The translations under genes were made by a program, and so were the position numbers. Below are positions 45,300 to 58,788 of a stretch of 64,000 nucleotides of DNA, piece after piece (the stretch's first letter is position 1; each line of letters starts with the position of its first letter). The notes beneath the pieces were generated by a model, which saw only the letters and a list, made by a program, of their open reading frames with translations, ran no database searches and was not told the DNA's origin. Origin of the DNA: Dryas octopetala (taxonomy: Eukaryota; Streptophyta; Magnoliopsida; Rosales; Rosaceae); assembly GCA_963921425.1 (NCBI GenBank), contig OY992839.1:13495409-13559408 (forward strand), in the 5' to 3' direction.

Positions 45300-48007
45300 C
45301 AATTTTATTTTATTTTTGGTATTTTGCAATTAAAAATACCATATACCTTTTTTTTTTTTTTTCAATCATAAATCCATTCAACCATATAAGTCCATTCAAC
45401 TATAAATCCATTCATTCAAAATCTATTCATTAAAGCAATCAATATTTGTTCAAAATAACAATCAATTGCATGTGTACCAAAACCTAACTGCCTAGACTTA
45501 CAAATTATTGTCATGGCAGCAATTTACCTACAATTTGAACATCTACACCCTTATTCAATAATCTACCCACATTTACAAAAATCAGAACCAGTGTACTAGC
45601 ACTTGCCTTCTTTACCAAAAATATGGCATGACAGCATAACTTGATCTAAATATCAACAAAATGACAAACCCTAAGTACCTAATACCTCCCAATAGGGCTA
45701 CAGATAAGTCAAGGTCACAAACTCTCCCCATTTAACCTGCACCTCACCAATTTGTGCTTGAGTGTAACCGCTTCGTTTGTTCTTTGCATTACTCCATTGA
45801 AAACATACAAGAAAACTACTATCAATACTGCACAGAGAATTCATTTACACCACTCAACATGCATATAACTCAAACTTCGCTTGTATACCTGCAAATGCCT
45901 AGATTAACTCAGCCACATTGAGATTTGGAAGTAGATTGAACACATCCTGCAATTTCAACCAAAACAAACAAGGATGGAAACATTGAATTCACTTAATCAT
46001 AATATACTTAATTTTATAATTGATCAATCTGGAAGAAAAATAAAAAATATGAGTATATAGGAAGAGCAATACATCAAACAAGTTACCTGTTGGAAGGCAG
46101 AAAGATGTACAAAACTACATAAACCAACAACCACACTCAATTGCATAAATCAACAAGCAAGCACATTCACTTCAGCTGGCTGGCGAAGACATCTTCAGCC
46201 AGAACTGTTTAAGAACTACATAAACAAAAAAAAAAAAAAAAAGGAAAGGTTTATATTTTAAAAACCTAGGTCTTAGTTGGAGGGGTCAGAAACAGCCATT
46301 TTCAAGTAAGTTTTAATATTTTCCTGCACAATATTGTAAAAAACATATGCAAATGAAACCGTATGAAAAGGGACAAAAAAGAGCACAATTAAAATATTTA
46401 AACATGGTTCCATCCTTGGTGTGGACCCTCATACCAAAAACTAAATGTATTCGATAACCTAGGAACCAAAAAAATAATAAGAATGAAACTCCAGTTAGTC
46501 AACAATTTGGAATGTACCTCTAATAAAAATGACGCTTTATCTCTCTTTTGATCACTATGGGGAATGAGCTCTCTCAACATTTGGAATCTGCAATGGTAAC
46601 TTTAAGGGTCAATTACTATGATAATGTTTTCAAATGTTATAATTCATTATAATTAGCACATACAGACTATAAAAATTATATTTATACAAACACAAATGTA
46701 ATTTAAAAAAAAATTAATATACAATCAACAATGAAAGTACACAATGAAGAGCATTACAATCAACTATATGAAAAACAACACAATGTCATCAGAATGATGA
46801 TATTTATTAGCCATCTAATACCAAACAAAAATACTTCTTGAAATGTACAGTAGCATGATTTATATCAAAACTGTAATGACAAAGATTCCACCAAAGTTCA
46901 AAACGAGCTAGATCGCAATAAGGATAGCCAATACTTCCTTGACTTGATTGTCTGAGCATTCGGGGTAAAATAGAGAACCAAGAAAGAGAGAGTACCAATG
47001 GTGCAATACAATACCTATCCTGCACAACCTTTTTTGGTGGAACTGAGTTGAATTTTGAAGATCATAGTACAAACCAATTGTATGGGCAATGCATGAAATT
47101 AAATAGAAACAAAATAAGACAAGAAAAAATGGCTTGTTTGATATAATATCTGTATATTGAAATTAATTTTCATTTTTTTAGAAGAAATATACAGTAAAAA
47201 CAAATTACAATAACCCAAAAGAAAGATATAGGAATAAATAAACAAATAAATTAGCACAAGGACCTGAAAAAATTTAGAAAAACGCAGAGGGGATGGTATA
47301 GGAGGAGGCTTTGTTATGGTCTGGTGCTCCCCTTGTGGTCTGGTGCTCCCCATTGGAGGATTTCTGTGTCATATTCTTAGATTCCTCTAAAATCCAAACA
47401 CCTATAAGAATTACCAAACAATCAAACTCTAAAAAGTAATATCAACAAATTAGTAGTGGAATAATCTCATATTGACACAAACCTTCAAATTATACAGAGA
47501 CTACAAGATCAATTTTTTTCTTCAGAGATTAAAAATGAACTTCTAATCAGAAAAAGGAGGATGGAGCTTGAAGTCAACCTGAAAAATAGCCTCAGAGGAA
47601 GAAAACCCAAAACCCTAAACAACCTTTGGATCCCCAAAGCTTAGTAATCAGAAACCAAAACCCAAATCCCAGCAACCAAAACCCAAATCCAAGCCAACCC
47701 AAACCCAGCCCCATCCCTCCTGTCACCGTGGTGGGTTGTCGGGGCTGGGGGTTGGGTTTCGGTGAGCAGGGGGAGCGGGGATGCGGGGGGGATGGGGATG
47801 GGACGGGGGCGGTAGGGAGAGAGGAGAGAGAAATCGAGGGGGAGAGAGATGAGGGTCGGGGCTGGGCTAAGCAGGGCAGGGCAGGTCAGGTCGGGGCGGG
47901 ACTGGGCTGGGCTGAGGCGGGGAGTTGCGGGGCAGGGCGGGGCTGAGAGAACCAGGGGAACGAGAGGGAGAGTGTGAGTGTCTTTGATTTTCTAGAGATT
48001 TTGAGTG
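45300..48007. other. CACTA interior, no gene recognised
   Basis: Mostly AT-rich. Short minus-strand exon-like pieces exist (TQKSSNGEHQTTRGAPDHN near 47300-47370), which could be the remains of an element gene, but no domain is visible. At 47690-47950 a G-rich, low-complexity stretch encodes only biased peptides. Confidence 0.4.
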
Positions 48008-48015
48008 TTTTTGAT

Positions 48016-49584
48016 AGGGATGGGCATAATAATCGGCGAACCGAAACACTGAACCAAACCAACTGAATAAAAACCGAAAATACACCGAGTTGACCAAAAA
48101 AGTCAACACCATAAAGAAAACCAAACCAAACCGTATATGGACGGTTCCGGTTTCGATTTCATGCTCACTTTGCCCGAACCAACCTAAACCGCACAGTGTA
48201 ATTTTTAAAAAATATAATTATATATTTTTATGCACATTTTATACATTTTTGTACACATTTCATACATTTTTATACACATTTTATACATTTTTATTTTAGA
48301 ACCTAAAATATATTTTATATAACCCTATGAGTTTAATATTATATATATATAATAATGTTTTAGTATACAATTTTAGTTATATCTTATATAATAAAATTAG
48401 TATATTCTATTTCTATATACTCTATAGTCTATAGTCTATATAATAATTTTTTATGTATATAGAGTTATATATAAACTTAGTATATAACTATATAGTTAGT
48501 AACTTAGTATATAGTTGTATACATATTACAGTAGTTATACATAACTACATAAGTAATATATAGTTATAGTAGTAACTAGTATATACTATAGTAGTATATA
48601 GTTATATATATACTCTACTCATTACCCTATAGTAGTTATATATGATCTTATATATAGTTATAAGAGGAAATTACAGATTTAGTCCAGTTATTTTATACCT
48701 AGTTCAATTTTGGTCCACAATCTTTTTTAAGTTCTGTTTTGGTCCACTAAATGTTCCACTTGTTCAGTAAAGGTCCATATTTGTTTTCTCAAATTTGGCA
48801 TGCTTTTTATCCTATCAAATCTCACCCAAATTCAGCGAACATATACTTGTTTTAAAGCTATGTATTTCTTCTTTACAACCATATAAAAATCATTCAAATT
48901 GGAGTTCTAAAACTCAAGATAATTGACCCCAAAGTAGGATACCCGAAACTGCCAATTTTTCAAACTTCACCAAATCTCAATTCTTTTAGATTATAATACT
49001 CCAAATTTGTTTTTATGACTAAGAAATGATGAAATATAACTTATAGTTCAATTATAATTGAAGAAAACACAACCCAAAGGATTTAAAGTCACAAATCTGG
49101 ACCTTTACTGAACAAATGAAACAATTAGTGGACCAAAACAGAACTTAAAAAAGATTATGGACCAAAATTGAACTAGGTATAAAATAAGTGGACCAAATCT
49201 GTAATTTTCTCTAGTTATAACTTATAACTTAAGCAGGTTGTATTTATTTTAAAATTTTAAGTACTAAGCAGGTTAAGCAAAGTTCAAAGTTGTATTTGTA
49301 TTTATTTAATTAGTAGAATGGTAGTTCAAAAACCCAATTGTGTGGCCAAAAAGTTCAAAAACAAAATGTGAGTAGTAACAAAATAATTGGGCTTAGGCCC
49401 AAACCTTTGGGCCCAAAACCGTGCATGTTGCACCGAACCAAACCGTCCCTGCAATGGTTTGGTTTGGTTTGGTTTTTCCCCACTTAGTTCGGTTCACAGC
49501 ACTGAACCGCACCGAGAGAACACTTATGGCGCGGTGCATGGTTCTCGGGGTGAACTGAGCCGAATCCACCGTGCCCACCCCCAG
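48016..49584. mobile_element. Non-autonomous hAT element nested in the CACTA element
   Basis: Left end AGGGATGGGCATAATAATCG; the right end, inverted, reads CTGGGGGTGGGCACGGTGG. TTTTTGAT is duplicated at 48008-48015 and 49585-49592. Both ends carry subterminal CCGAACC/GGTTTGGTTCGG motifs, typical of hAT MITE-like elements. No transposase. It contains the MITE at 48664-49211. Confidence 0.88.
48664..49211. mobile_element. Fold-back MITE, copy 2 of a pair, 9-bp TSD
   Basis: The ends GAGGAAATTACAG and GAGAAAATTACAG (inverse of right end) are flanked by TAGTTATAA at 48655-48663 and 49212-49220. The long inverted arms match those of 31067-31612. The 9-bp TSD places the family among Mutator-like MITEs. 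Confidence 0.9.
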
Positions 49585-49856
49585 TTTTTGATATACTAAA
49601 AAGAGAGAGGTAGGTTTGGAAAGGAAGAGACTTAGAAAAAGAGCTTAGAGAAGAAGAAGGAAACATAAGGTGGGAAATTGAAAATTTTCGATCAGGCGGG
49701 TAATTCCGAAAAAAATACAGGCTTACAAAAAAATAAAGAATAAAAATTAAAATAAACAACTGTTTTTTTTTTAAAGTTATTAATACAAAAATAAAATTCT
49801 TCTTTAATTTTTAAAAAAGTTTATTATGTCAACTTTCTTGATCACCGTTACCTAAT

Positions 49857-50805
49857 TTCAACGATCGGAGCCGTTCATTTTCTATGTTCATACTCAAAGA
49901 TCATCCCTGCAAAAAATCGGCTCAATCGAAATTCACTTACCAGTTTGATTATCATTAGAAAAACCATGATCATTTATAAGTTCGACCACCGTTACCTAAC
50001 TTTTACATCTCCGATTAGGTCGACTTTTTACAGGGATGATCTTTGAGTGAGGGACTAAAATATGAATGGTTTGGATCATTGGAAACACGTTCGAGATATG
50101 AGCTTCTATACAAAAATACACTTGAAGAGTATTATGCTATTAACTTTTTCGTTGAAACCTTATCGTTTTAATAATTGTGAAGACCACAACGTGATTTCAA
50201 CGATCGGAGCCTTTCATTTTCTACATTTACACTCAAAGATCAATCTCGTAAAAAATCAGTAAAATCGAAATTCATCTTCATATTCGATTATCATTAGAAA
50301 AACCAAGATCGTTCATAAGTTTGACCACCGTTATCTAACTTCTACATCTTCGATTGGGCTAATTTTTTTAAGGGATGATCTTTGAGTGAGAAACTAAAAA
50401 ATCAACGGTTCGGATTGTTGGAAACACGATCGAGATGTGAGTTTCTACATATACATACACTTGAACAGTATTATGCTATTTAATTTTTTCATTGAAACCT
50501 TGTCGTTTCAATAATTGTGAAGACCACAACCTGATTTCAACAATCGGAGCCGTTCATTTTCTACGTTTATATTCAAAGATAAATTTTGCAAAAAATCAAC
50601 CAAATCAGAATTCATCAACCATTCGATTACATTAGAAAAATCACGATCGTTCATAAGTTCGACCAATATTACATAACTTTTACATCTCTGATTAGGCCTA
50701 TTTTTTATAGGCATGATATTTGAGTGAGAAACTAAAAAATGAACGGTTCAGATCGTTGGAAACACGATTGAGATGTGAGCTTCTACATAGAAATACAAAT
50801 TCTTT
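49857..50805. repeat. 340-bp tandem repeat, about 2.8 copies
   Basis: The landmark TTCAACGATCGGAGCCGTTC recurs at 49857, 50197 and 50537 with small changes, a period of 339-340. Each unit also has TCATTAGAAAAACCA, then AAGTTCGACCACCGTTA, and ATCTTTGAGTGAG. It lies inside the CACTA element. No coding. Confidence 0.9.
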
Positions 50806-51370
50806 TTTCTTAGCCTATATTCTTGTAAATCGGCAACAAATTTTGTTTTTTCCTTGCCGATAACATGAATGGGCAACGAACGATACGTTGCCTATTATGC
50901 TAAAGTTGTTGCCTATGTATTGCTCAATATCTAATGTTCAATCATTTCCCATGACCAACCATTCCTTGCCTATTCGGAGAATTGGCAAGGACTTTTATGT
51001 TGTTGCCTATTGTTCCGTTGCCATTCCAAGTTTTCTTGTAAATAGGCAACAAATTCTTTTTTCCTTGCCTATAACAGTAATGGGCAACGAATGAAAAAAT
51101 AGTAGGCAAGGAAATCATAGTTGCAATGGTTGGCGGTTCAACCCGCGTAAAAATAGGCTACGAGTTGGTACTTTCCTTGCCAATTACTCTATTTGGCAAC
51201 GAAATAAGCGTTGCCTATTCCAAAGGATTCATTGCTGATGAGTTTTTCAATACCAATTTCAGATTTGTTGCCTATGTGCAACTATTCCTTGCCTATTCTC
51301 GGAATAGGCAACGAATTTTAATTCCTTGCCTATTGTTCTGTTGCCTATTCCATATTTTCTTGTAGTGTGT

Positions 51371-53017
51371 AGCTCTATAAAATGGTGGTGGACAAGCTAT
51401 AGATCTATATATATAGCAGAAGGTGGACGATTCTCAGAGAATTAGAATTCAAATTTCCTACTTCTTACAACATGCACTTAGAACCCAATTTGGCTTTCTA
51501 TTCTTTCCCTATAAATAGATGGTTTGCTCTGTTACTTTTCATTCATAAGTTAAAAGTTTCTTTTACACCAAAAGTGAGAGAATAGTGGGAAAGTTAGAGT
51601 TCTGGACGAAGAAAGCTAAGAGTTCTAAAAGAGAAAAGGCATGAAGGTTTGAATTTAATAGCTTTATATAATATTTTTTTTTTGTAAAAATGATTTTGGG
51701 ATGTTCAAATCAAATTTCAAAATCTTATTTGAGGTCCCAATTTCATGTTTTTGTAGTCTAAATTCAAAGTTAGGTTGTAAATATATTATTCGGACACCTT
51801 GGGTTCATTTTATGGCTCTGAGTTTGAAAGAAATTGAAGGGAAAAAAAGTTTCAAAAAAGCTAGAAATTGTTTGGTTGACTCGGACTCTCATTTTTGGCC
51901 AACGATTTATCTCAAATTAACCAAAGCTCCATTTTTAACGGTTATTTAAGCTTTCCAGCGGTGTTTGGACCATATTTTGCTAAAAAAACAAGTGAACAAA
52001 ATGAGTATTTATTTGTCAAATTCCGTTGAGTTTTGATGGGTCAAAATGGGGCACAAATCTGGGTTCACGAAACTGCCAAAAATCCTGCATTTTTACAGAA
52101 GAAGATGATGAACAGTGTTTCTATTCATGCCCACTCGCACCACCGGAGAGACTATCCGAGACCCATTGCTATATATATGTGTGACTTACACTCTCTCTTT
52201 TTACAGAGTAAAAGTTAATAAAATATAAACTAATTGAATTTTCTATATTTTTATGTGCTTGTATGTTTGGGTTAAACTCGAAAGTATTGCTAGAAGCTTG
52301 AGAAAATAAATTTACGCATTAGCTAGCTCAGAATCAAGGTATGGAATATTTGGAGAACTTATATGATAGATATTTTGATATTATTAAACTTTGTGAAAAG
52401 TTCTATTTGTGTGATATTATGTGAATCATATGATGATTACTCTCTCATTCTATATGATATACTTGAAATTATTTTTATTTGCCATCATAACATGTTGCCT
52501 CCATAAGCCATTCTATACCCTAAACCCTAAATTCTAAATCCTAAACCCTAACTCTAAACCCTAATCCCTAAATCTAAATCCTATATGAAATTTATATATT
52601 TTGTAATAGAAAATAATGTACCTTCACACATCGGATTCATACTTAAACATGATCCACCACCACATCAAAATAAAAAAATAAAAAACAACGTGAGGCAAAC
52701 TAGCTGAAGTCACCCAAATTAAAAAAGAAAAAAAACGATTATGGAGATAATTTTGCTGATTAACGATACTTATCCCAATAAAATTTTTTCCTTTGATACT
52801 TAATTTAAGAGACAAATAAGGAAATAAATACATAATTTAAATAAAGAAAAAGTACAAAAAGATGAAATGTAATTAAAATATATATAATTTAATGATGTGA
52901 AAAAAATTAAATGCAGTGCAATCAAAATTCAAAAAGCCGTAAGAATTTAATAAAAAACTTAGGATGACAAAGGAGAACATCCTAATTTTCTCTTTAAAAA
53001 AAGTCTCATAATTGCTA
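51371..53017. other. Intergenic, no gene recognised
   Basis: A good TATA-like sequence, CCCTATAAATAGATGG (51507-51522), is followed by A/T-rich sequence without an open frame of note; it could be an orphan promoter or part of an old LTR. A run of degenerate CCCTAAA motifs occurs at 52518-52583. Confidence 0.4.
52518..52583. repeat. Degenerate telomere-like CCCTAAA motifs
   Basis: About eight irregular copies (ACCCTAAACCCTAAATTCTA and similar). They are too degenerate and short for a functional array. Confidence 0.6.
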
Positions 53018-53025
53018 GCAGATGT

Positions 53026-54135
53026 CAAGGTGTTAAATTTTAAAATTTTCAGCAAAAATTTTGATTTTTTGGATTGTCAAAATCGAAACTCATATTTATT
53101 AAATTTTCAGGATAATTTCGTCGAAATTTTCGGCGGTGAGATCTGGTTTTGGGTTTTGGAAGGCTGAGTTTTTGGAAAGGAGGCTGGGTTTTGGGAGAAA
53201 AAGATGGTTTTGGGAGAAAAATGGGGCGGTGACAGGGGGCGGCAGGGGGGGAGATCGAGGGAGAAAGAGGGGGCGGCAGGGGGGAGATCGAGAGAGAAAG
53301 AGGCTGGCAGGGGGCAACAGGGGGGCGACGGCAGGGGGAGATGAGGGAGAAAGAGAGGAGGGAGAAAAAGGTGAGGGTGAGGGTGGGTTGGTGATGGATT
53401 GGAGATGCAGAGAGAAAGAGAAAGAGGATGAAGAAGAAGAAAAAATAGTGGAGACTCGGGGGAAAAGAAAGGAAAGGAAAGGAAAGAAAGAAAAAGAAGA
53501 AAAAAAAAAAGAAAAAGAAGGAAAGAAAAAGAAGAAAAAAAAAAGAAAAAAAGAAAAAAAAATTAAAAAGAGAAAAAAATTAAAAGGCTTAGGGTTGATT
53601 GGGGTTTGGGGCCTTTGGGCAATTGTAAAGAAAAAAAATGGTTTGGGGTTTCGTTTGGCCGTTTTGGAGTTTCGTTTAGTTGTTTTTAAATCCTAAACTA
53701 GTAAACTCTAATATATTTCTATATAATAAATAATTTAAAATTACCCTAAAAGGCCTAAACCCTAATATCATATACTATATCCTAAACAATATAGAATATA
53801 GATTATAAAATATATAGAGTTTAGTGTATAGATTATAGAGTATAAATAATATACTAATTTCATTTATTCATTATACTAATTTTATTTAATAGTATTTGTC
53901 TTTAGCGTGCATTATATTCATCTTATATCACATGAAACCTACTATATAATTTGGTTTCTTTAATGTTTTTTATCAATTTAGTAGATAATATGTTAAATAA
54001 ACATATGGTAAAGTTTTATTCAAAATTTTCGTATTTATATAGCAATTTCCGTCGTTTCCGTTTAATTTTTGTCGAAATTTAAAAATCTTTGAAATTTTCA
54101 TCGAAATTCCCTCGAAATCCGAAATTTACTCCTTG
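53026..54135. mobile_element. Non-autonomous hAT-type element
   Basis: Left end CAAGGTGTTAAATTT; inverted right end CAAGGAGTAAATTTCGG. GCAGATGT is duplicated at 53018-53025 and 54136-54143, an 8-bp TSD. The interior is a purine-rich block (53220-53580) whose apparent open frame is Lys/Glu/Gly low complexity, plus AT-rich sequence. No transposase. Confidence 0.85.
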
Positions 54136-54245
54136 GCAGATGTAAACACATGGACTAAATTGGTAATTTTTAAAATACAGGACTAAATATTTTTTTAAGT
54201 CAAAATATAGAGATTAAAAATATATGTATTTAACCCAAATAAAAA

Positions 54246-55027
54246 GAGTAATTTTAATCAATATACCCTTTTAATACCTCCTAAACTATTTTGACCCCTC
54301 AGCCCAAAATATAACTTTTATGACCCTTTTGCATTTGAAATGTTAAAAATACCCTCCATATAAAAAACCCTTCTTTTTTTTTTTTTTTTACTGTAGTTTA
54401 TTTTTTCTTTATCTTCCCCAGCCAACCACTGCTTCTCCCCTCCCTCCCTCCCTCCCCAGCCAACCACTGCCCCTCTTTCCCTTTCTCCCTTTCTCCTTTC
54501 CTTTCTCCCCAGCCAACCACTACCCCATTGTCGCCGTGCCATTCGCCGTTCCAGTCGTCAGCACCCCCATCCTCTGCCGCTGTAGTAAACCCAGCAGATG
54601 CAGCAGTAAACTCAGCAAATGCAGCAGCAAACCCAGCAAAATCCAATAAAAAAAAACCCACGTTGCCCAACAATACCCTCTAAATGGGTTTTTCTTTAAA
54701 TGAGTTTTTCTCTAAAAAACTCAGATCTGATTGAATTTTTGGTCGTCACATGGTCGAATTTGTGGTCGCCACATGGCTATAGCACATTCCACCATGTGGC
54801 GACCAAAAATTAATCAGATCTAGCTATAGCACATTTCACCATATGCGACCATAAATTCGACCATGTGACGACAAAAATTCAACCAGATCTGACAATAGCA
54901 CATTCCACCAGATCTGAGTTTTCAAATTTGTTTTGTTTTGTTTTATTTTTTTTTTTAGATTTGGATTGGAAGATGGGTTGTTGGACGGTGCCCACCACCA
55001 TACTCCACCTCCCCCACTAACATCTCA

Positions 55028-55079
<52 letters not shown>

Positions 55080-55427
55080 TCCTTCTCAACTGATTTAAAA
55101 AAAAACCCAAATCTGGGATATCAATTTTGTTTTGTTTTTTAAGATTTGGTTTTAGAGAGAAGGGGAGAGAGATAGAGAGAGGAGATGATGGACGTTGGCC
55201 AGTGATGGAAGTCGCTCTCCATGGTTACTGCAACCTGCATGAAGAAGGTGGAGAAAACGGCTGCTACAGTAACTCAAAGATGGAGGAAACGGCTACTACA
55301 TTGTATTTGTATAAGAGTATTTTGGTCTGAAAAAAAAAAGGAAAATGATCATAAAAATTATATTTTGAATTAGGGGGTCAAAATAGTTTATGAGATATTA
55401 AAAGGATATATTGATTAAAATTACTCA
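54246..55427. mobile_element. Mutator-type fold-back element
   Basis: The ends GAGTAATTTTAATCAATATA and inverse, with arms matching for about 90 bases (TAAACTATTTTGACCCC), are flanked by AAATAAAAA at 54237-54245 and 55428-55436. The interior has a CT microsatellite (about 55034-55077) and short inverted ACCATGTGGCGACCA-type motifs at 54740-54910. No transposase. Confidence 0.9.
55034..55077. repeat. (CT)n microsatellite
   Basis: About 22 uninterrupted TC repeats inside the fold-back element. Confidence 0.95.
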
Positions 55428-55436
55428 AATAAAAAT

Positions 55437-56164
55437 AATAAAAGAGAAAATGAATAAATAAGGTAAATAATATTTCTCGAATCTGAATGCCATATTGTTC
55501 GGCAAAACATTACCTTTTATTTTTTTTTTTTTGGGCAAAAGAATTAAAAAACTAGAAGATTCGGCAAAACATTGCCTAACAGTGATATAACCATAATCTA
55601 TATCAGCTTTAATTATTGTGTTATACCCAAAATCTATAGCAACTTTAATTATTGTGTTTCACGAGTGTCTACTTTTGGTCAGGTCTTCCTAGTTCCCAGA
55701 CTCTTGAAAATATGCACGACACAGAAAACAAGACTTACTTTTAAGCATTAGCAAGATAATGTAGGCCCTTTCTTCTCTAAAATATGCCGCACACTTGCCT
55801 GAACCCTTGAGTGACTTTCCCTGACGACAAAATCAGATCCATGACAAATACTCATGAAAACTAACCAAAAAGCAACCCCCAAAAACACAAAAGTCTAAGC
55901 ATGACTCAGCTCCTCACCCCCTTCACGAGACACCAAAAAAAAAAAAAAAAAGTAACTTCGCAACAAAAGCAGTCTCATTAATTAGCTGGTATCATCAAAA
56001 CCCACATACCATATATTTTGATTTTCTCCAAATGGTTACACATGACATTTTTCTCATAACTTGTATATATGATCTAACATTGTGAGAAAAATGTAATATA
56101 TATGACTGGCTCATACAATAATCTTGTCGCACCAACGTGTCATAAGTTTCACTATGTGAGCTGT
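55437..56164. other. Downstream flank of the MATE gene
   Basis: No gene seen. This should contain the 3' untranslated region of the MATE gene; an AATAAT-type signal is possible but not distinctive. Confidence 0.4.
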
Positions 56165-58744
56165 TTAAATAAATTCATCCATGTTGATGTTACCATCTCC
56201 GTTCATCAATAACCCTTTGTTTTCTTCATCTTTCGGATGATCATGGTTTGTATCTCTCACCCCATTGCACACACCCATTTCTAAGCCACTGAGCATCTTG
56301 GCCTTTAAAGCCTCAGCCTCCCAATCAGTCTGGACCAGCACAACATAGAGAATGGACACAGCACAAGCCACCTGAGCAGACAACAGGCCAAACCAAAGCC
56401 CAGGAAACCCTACCTTGAGCCAGAAGGCTAGCCCAACGGCAACAGGAGTGCCCACAAAGTAGAAAGAGCCCAAGTTGATACGTGCACCCACAGCAGGGCG
56501 TGCCGTGCCACGTAGGATGCCACAGCCAGTGGTTTGGGGGCAGTTGCCCAGCTCACAAAGCCCCATAATTGGCATGGCTGATGCAACCAAGGCTTTGACC
56601 AGCTCGTCCGTGGTGAAGAGGCCAGCCCACCTCTCTCTAAGAATCACCGTCCATGTCACATTGATGATGCCAATCACAAATGCACATCCCAAGGCAACCA
56701 TGGCTGCTAGCTTGGCCTTGTATGGCTTCCCAGCACCAAGCTCGTTCCCAACCTGCATAATTAAACATTGAATTTAGATAAACAAACCCAAACCCATGCA
56801 TAATATTTAAAGTGAAATGTTAAGAGGAACTCCATTTATGGGTCACATTTGCGAGACTCACTTACAGTACTGATGGATCTCATCTATTAGAGATATGGTT
56901 CATAATGTGGTCTATAAATGAGATACAAATAATAAAAGAAAGTCTAAATCCACTGCTGATATTTTATGAACTCATATAGTGATTACATCTAAATATATAG
57001 ATTGTCTCAAACTTTTACCTAATTATCTTTTTAGCATAAATCTTAAAGAACAATGATTGGCTCTTTACATATAAGGAGTCCTATTATTTCTTAAAAGTCA
57101 ATTATAATTTGACACATGTTGTCTTGTAAGGAAGAATCGAAACATGTGTCAAATCTTGATTAGCTTTCAAGGTGGAGTGACACTCAGTGGCAGATGGAGA
57201 AGTTAGGTTAAGGGGTACTTCAACCTACACAGCAGAATATATGAACAAAAGCCTAAATCCCTAAACCTCTCTAGTATAATTACTGCAGAATACATGTATA
57301 AAAGTCGAAATCCACACAGCAAAGTGAAGAAAACATATAATAAGTAAAATTTATGCAAATCCAAGTATATACAAGCATTAAGATGATTACACTACTACAA
57401 ACCCTATATATACACTATTGCTATCAATTTAGTGAAAACATCGTGCAGGACCACCTTGGGTGAGTGGGGCGCGCGTCCCCCTGAGTCTAAGGTGGCTCCG
57501 CCCCTATTGACACTTGTCATGAGTCAAAATTTTCAACCCTAAATACTAAGCATTAACTCTAAACGTGTAATCATAAAGTTGAAATCGACCTTATTTTTGA
57601 CATAAACACAAGTTCGGCATAACAAATATAGACTGAAAATGCGATTTCAATGAAAGCAATTATAAGATGGTCACAGGCTGAATAAGACTGTGGGGATTAC
57701 CCACTAATCTATATTTTCATATCTTATGGGGTCCCAGAATCCAGATGTTGTAATGGGTCCTATGAATGGTACATATCTTTCTTTCACTTTGTTTTGTTGG
57801 TTGAATGGTTTCGTCACACGCTCAAAGAAGTGGTGGGGGGAGCTTTAAGAAAAGAAAAGGGAGCAATAGAGTAAACAAGTACTTACGTGTCCTATACCAA
57901 TTTTGTCCTATCACATTACAGGTGTGACCTATCTTGTTGCACATAAGTGTGATGCAATCCCCTAACAATATCGAAAAGCATATCTCCCATAAACCTTTAA
58001 TTCCCCTACAAACAATTGGAATATATGCAATATATATCTATTTTCCCACTTTTTTGTTTTGTTAATTTAAATGAAAATATGTAATAAATTATAGCTATCA
58101 CAACTAGGAAACCAAACCAGTTTGCAATAGAGAAAGAATTCTACTTTGCCTTGGCAATGTTGCAAATGTTAAAATAAACGCATTCAAAGGCGTAAAAGCG
58201 GAACAGTCAGCCCGTTGACCCATCCAATAGGATATATACGACAAAATTCCCATCACTAAAATATAAAAAAGTTGAACAAATTGTCATCCCAAACAAACTT
58301 GTCATCCCAAACAAACTGACTTTGGAGATTTAGTATTTTAAGAAATAGTTTATGTTTTAAAATTAAAAATTTTTTGATGTAATAAATTATAAAAATATAA
58401 ATATCAATCCTGATATCAAATCATCCATATTTCTATCAAATCATTCATATTCTATTACAGCTTTAAAATTTATTGTGACATTCGCACACAAAAAACACAC
58501 AAAACGTTTATGGACATTTGCACTTAAAATTTTTTTTCATTATAATTTCTTTATAAGTAAAACACTTGCCTTTCATCTTTTTCATTTTCCTTTTCTTCCT
58601 TCTCATATCAACTAGCCTAACAAGGCTCTAAATAATAAAAACTTTGTTTACTTAAATTTGTTATAATTTGAATGGAAATATGGATGAATGAACTCAAATT
58701 TCTCTTGATCGTGGGAATTAAACCAATAAACCAAACAAATAATG

Positions 58745-58788
<44 letters not shown>

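Larger units (their letters stand above)
44802..51367. mobile_element. Complete CACTA transposon, non-autonomous
   Basis: CACTACAAGAAAACAGAG at 44802 and the inverse of the right end (CACTACAAGAAAATATGG, ending 51367) share a 13-bp inverted repeat. TGT is duplicated at 44799-44801 and 51368-51370. Subterminal blocks (44880-45260; 50820-51360) contain many TTGCCTATT / AATAGGCAACGAA motifs in both orientations. I could not recognise a transposase gene; the interior (45300-47600) has no long open frame. It contains a nested hAT element and a tandem repeat. Confidence 0.92.

Noticed and set aside
52518..52583. Interstitial telomere array
   Set aside because: Too short and too degenerate.
53136..53696. 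A 186-codon Lys/Glu-rich open frame
   Set aside because: It is a purine-only low-complexity tract inside a non-autonomous hAT element; the lack of stops follows from composition.
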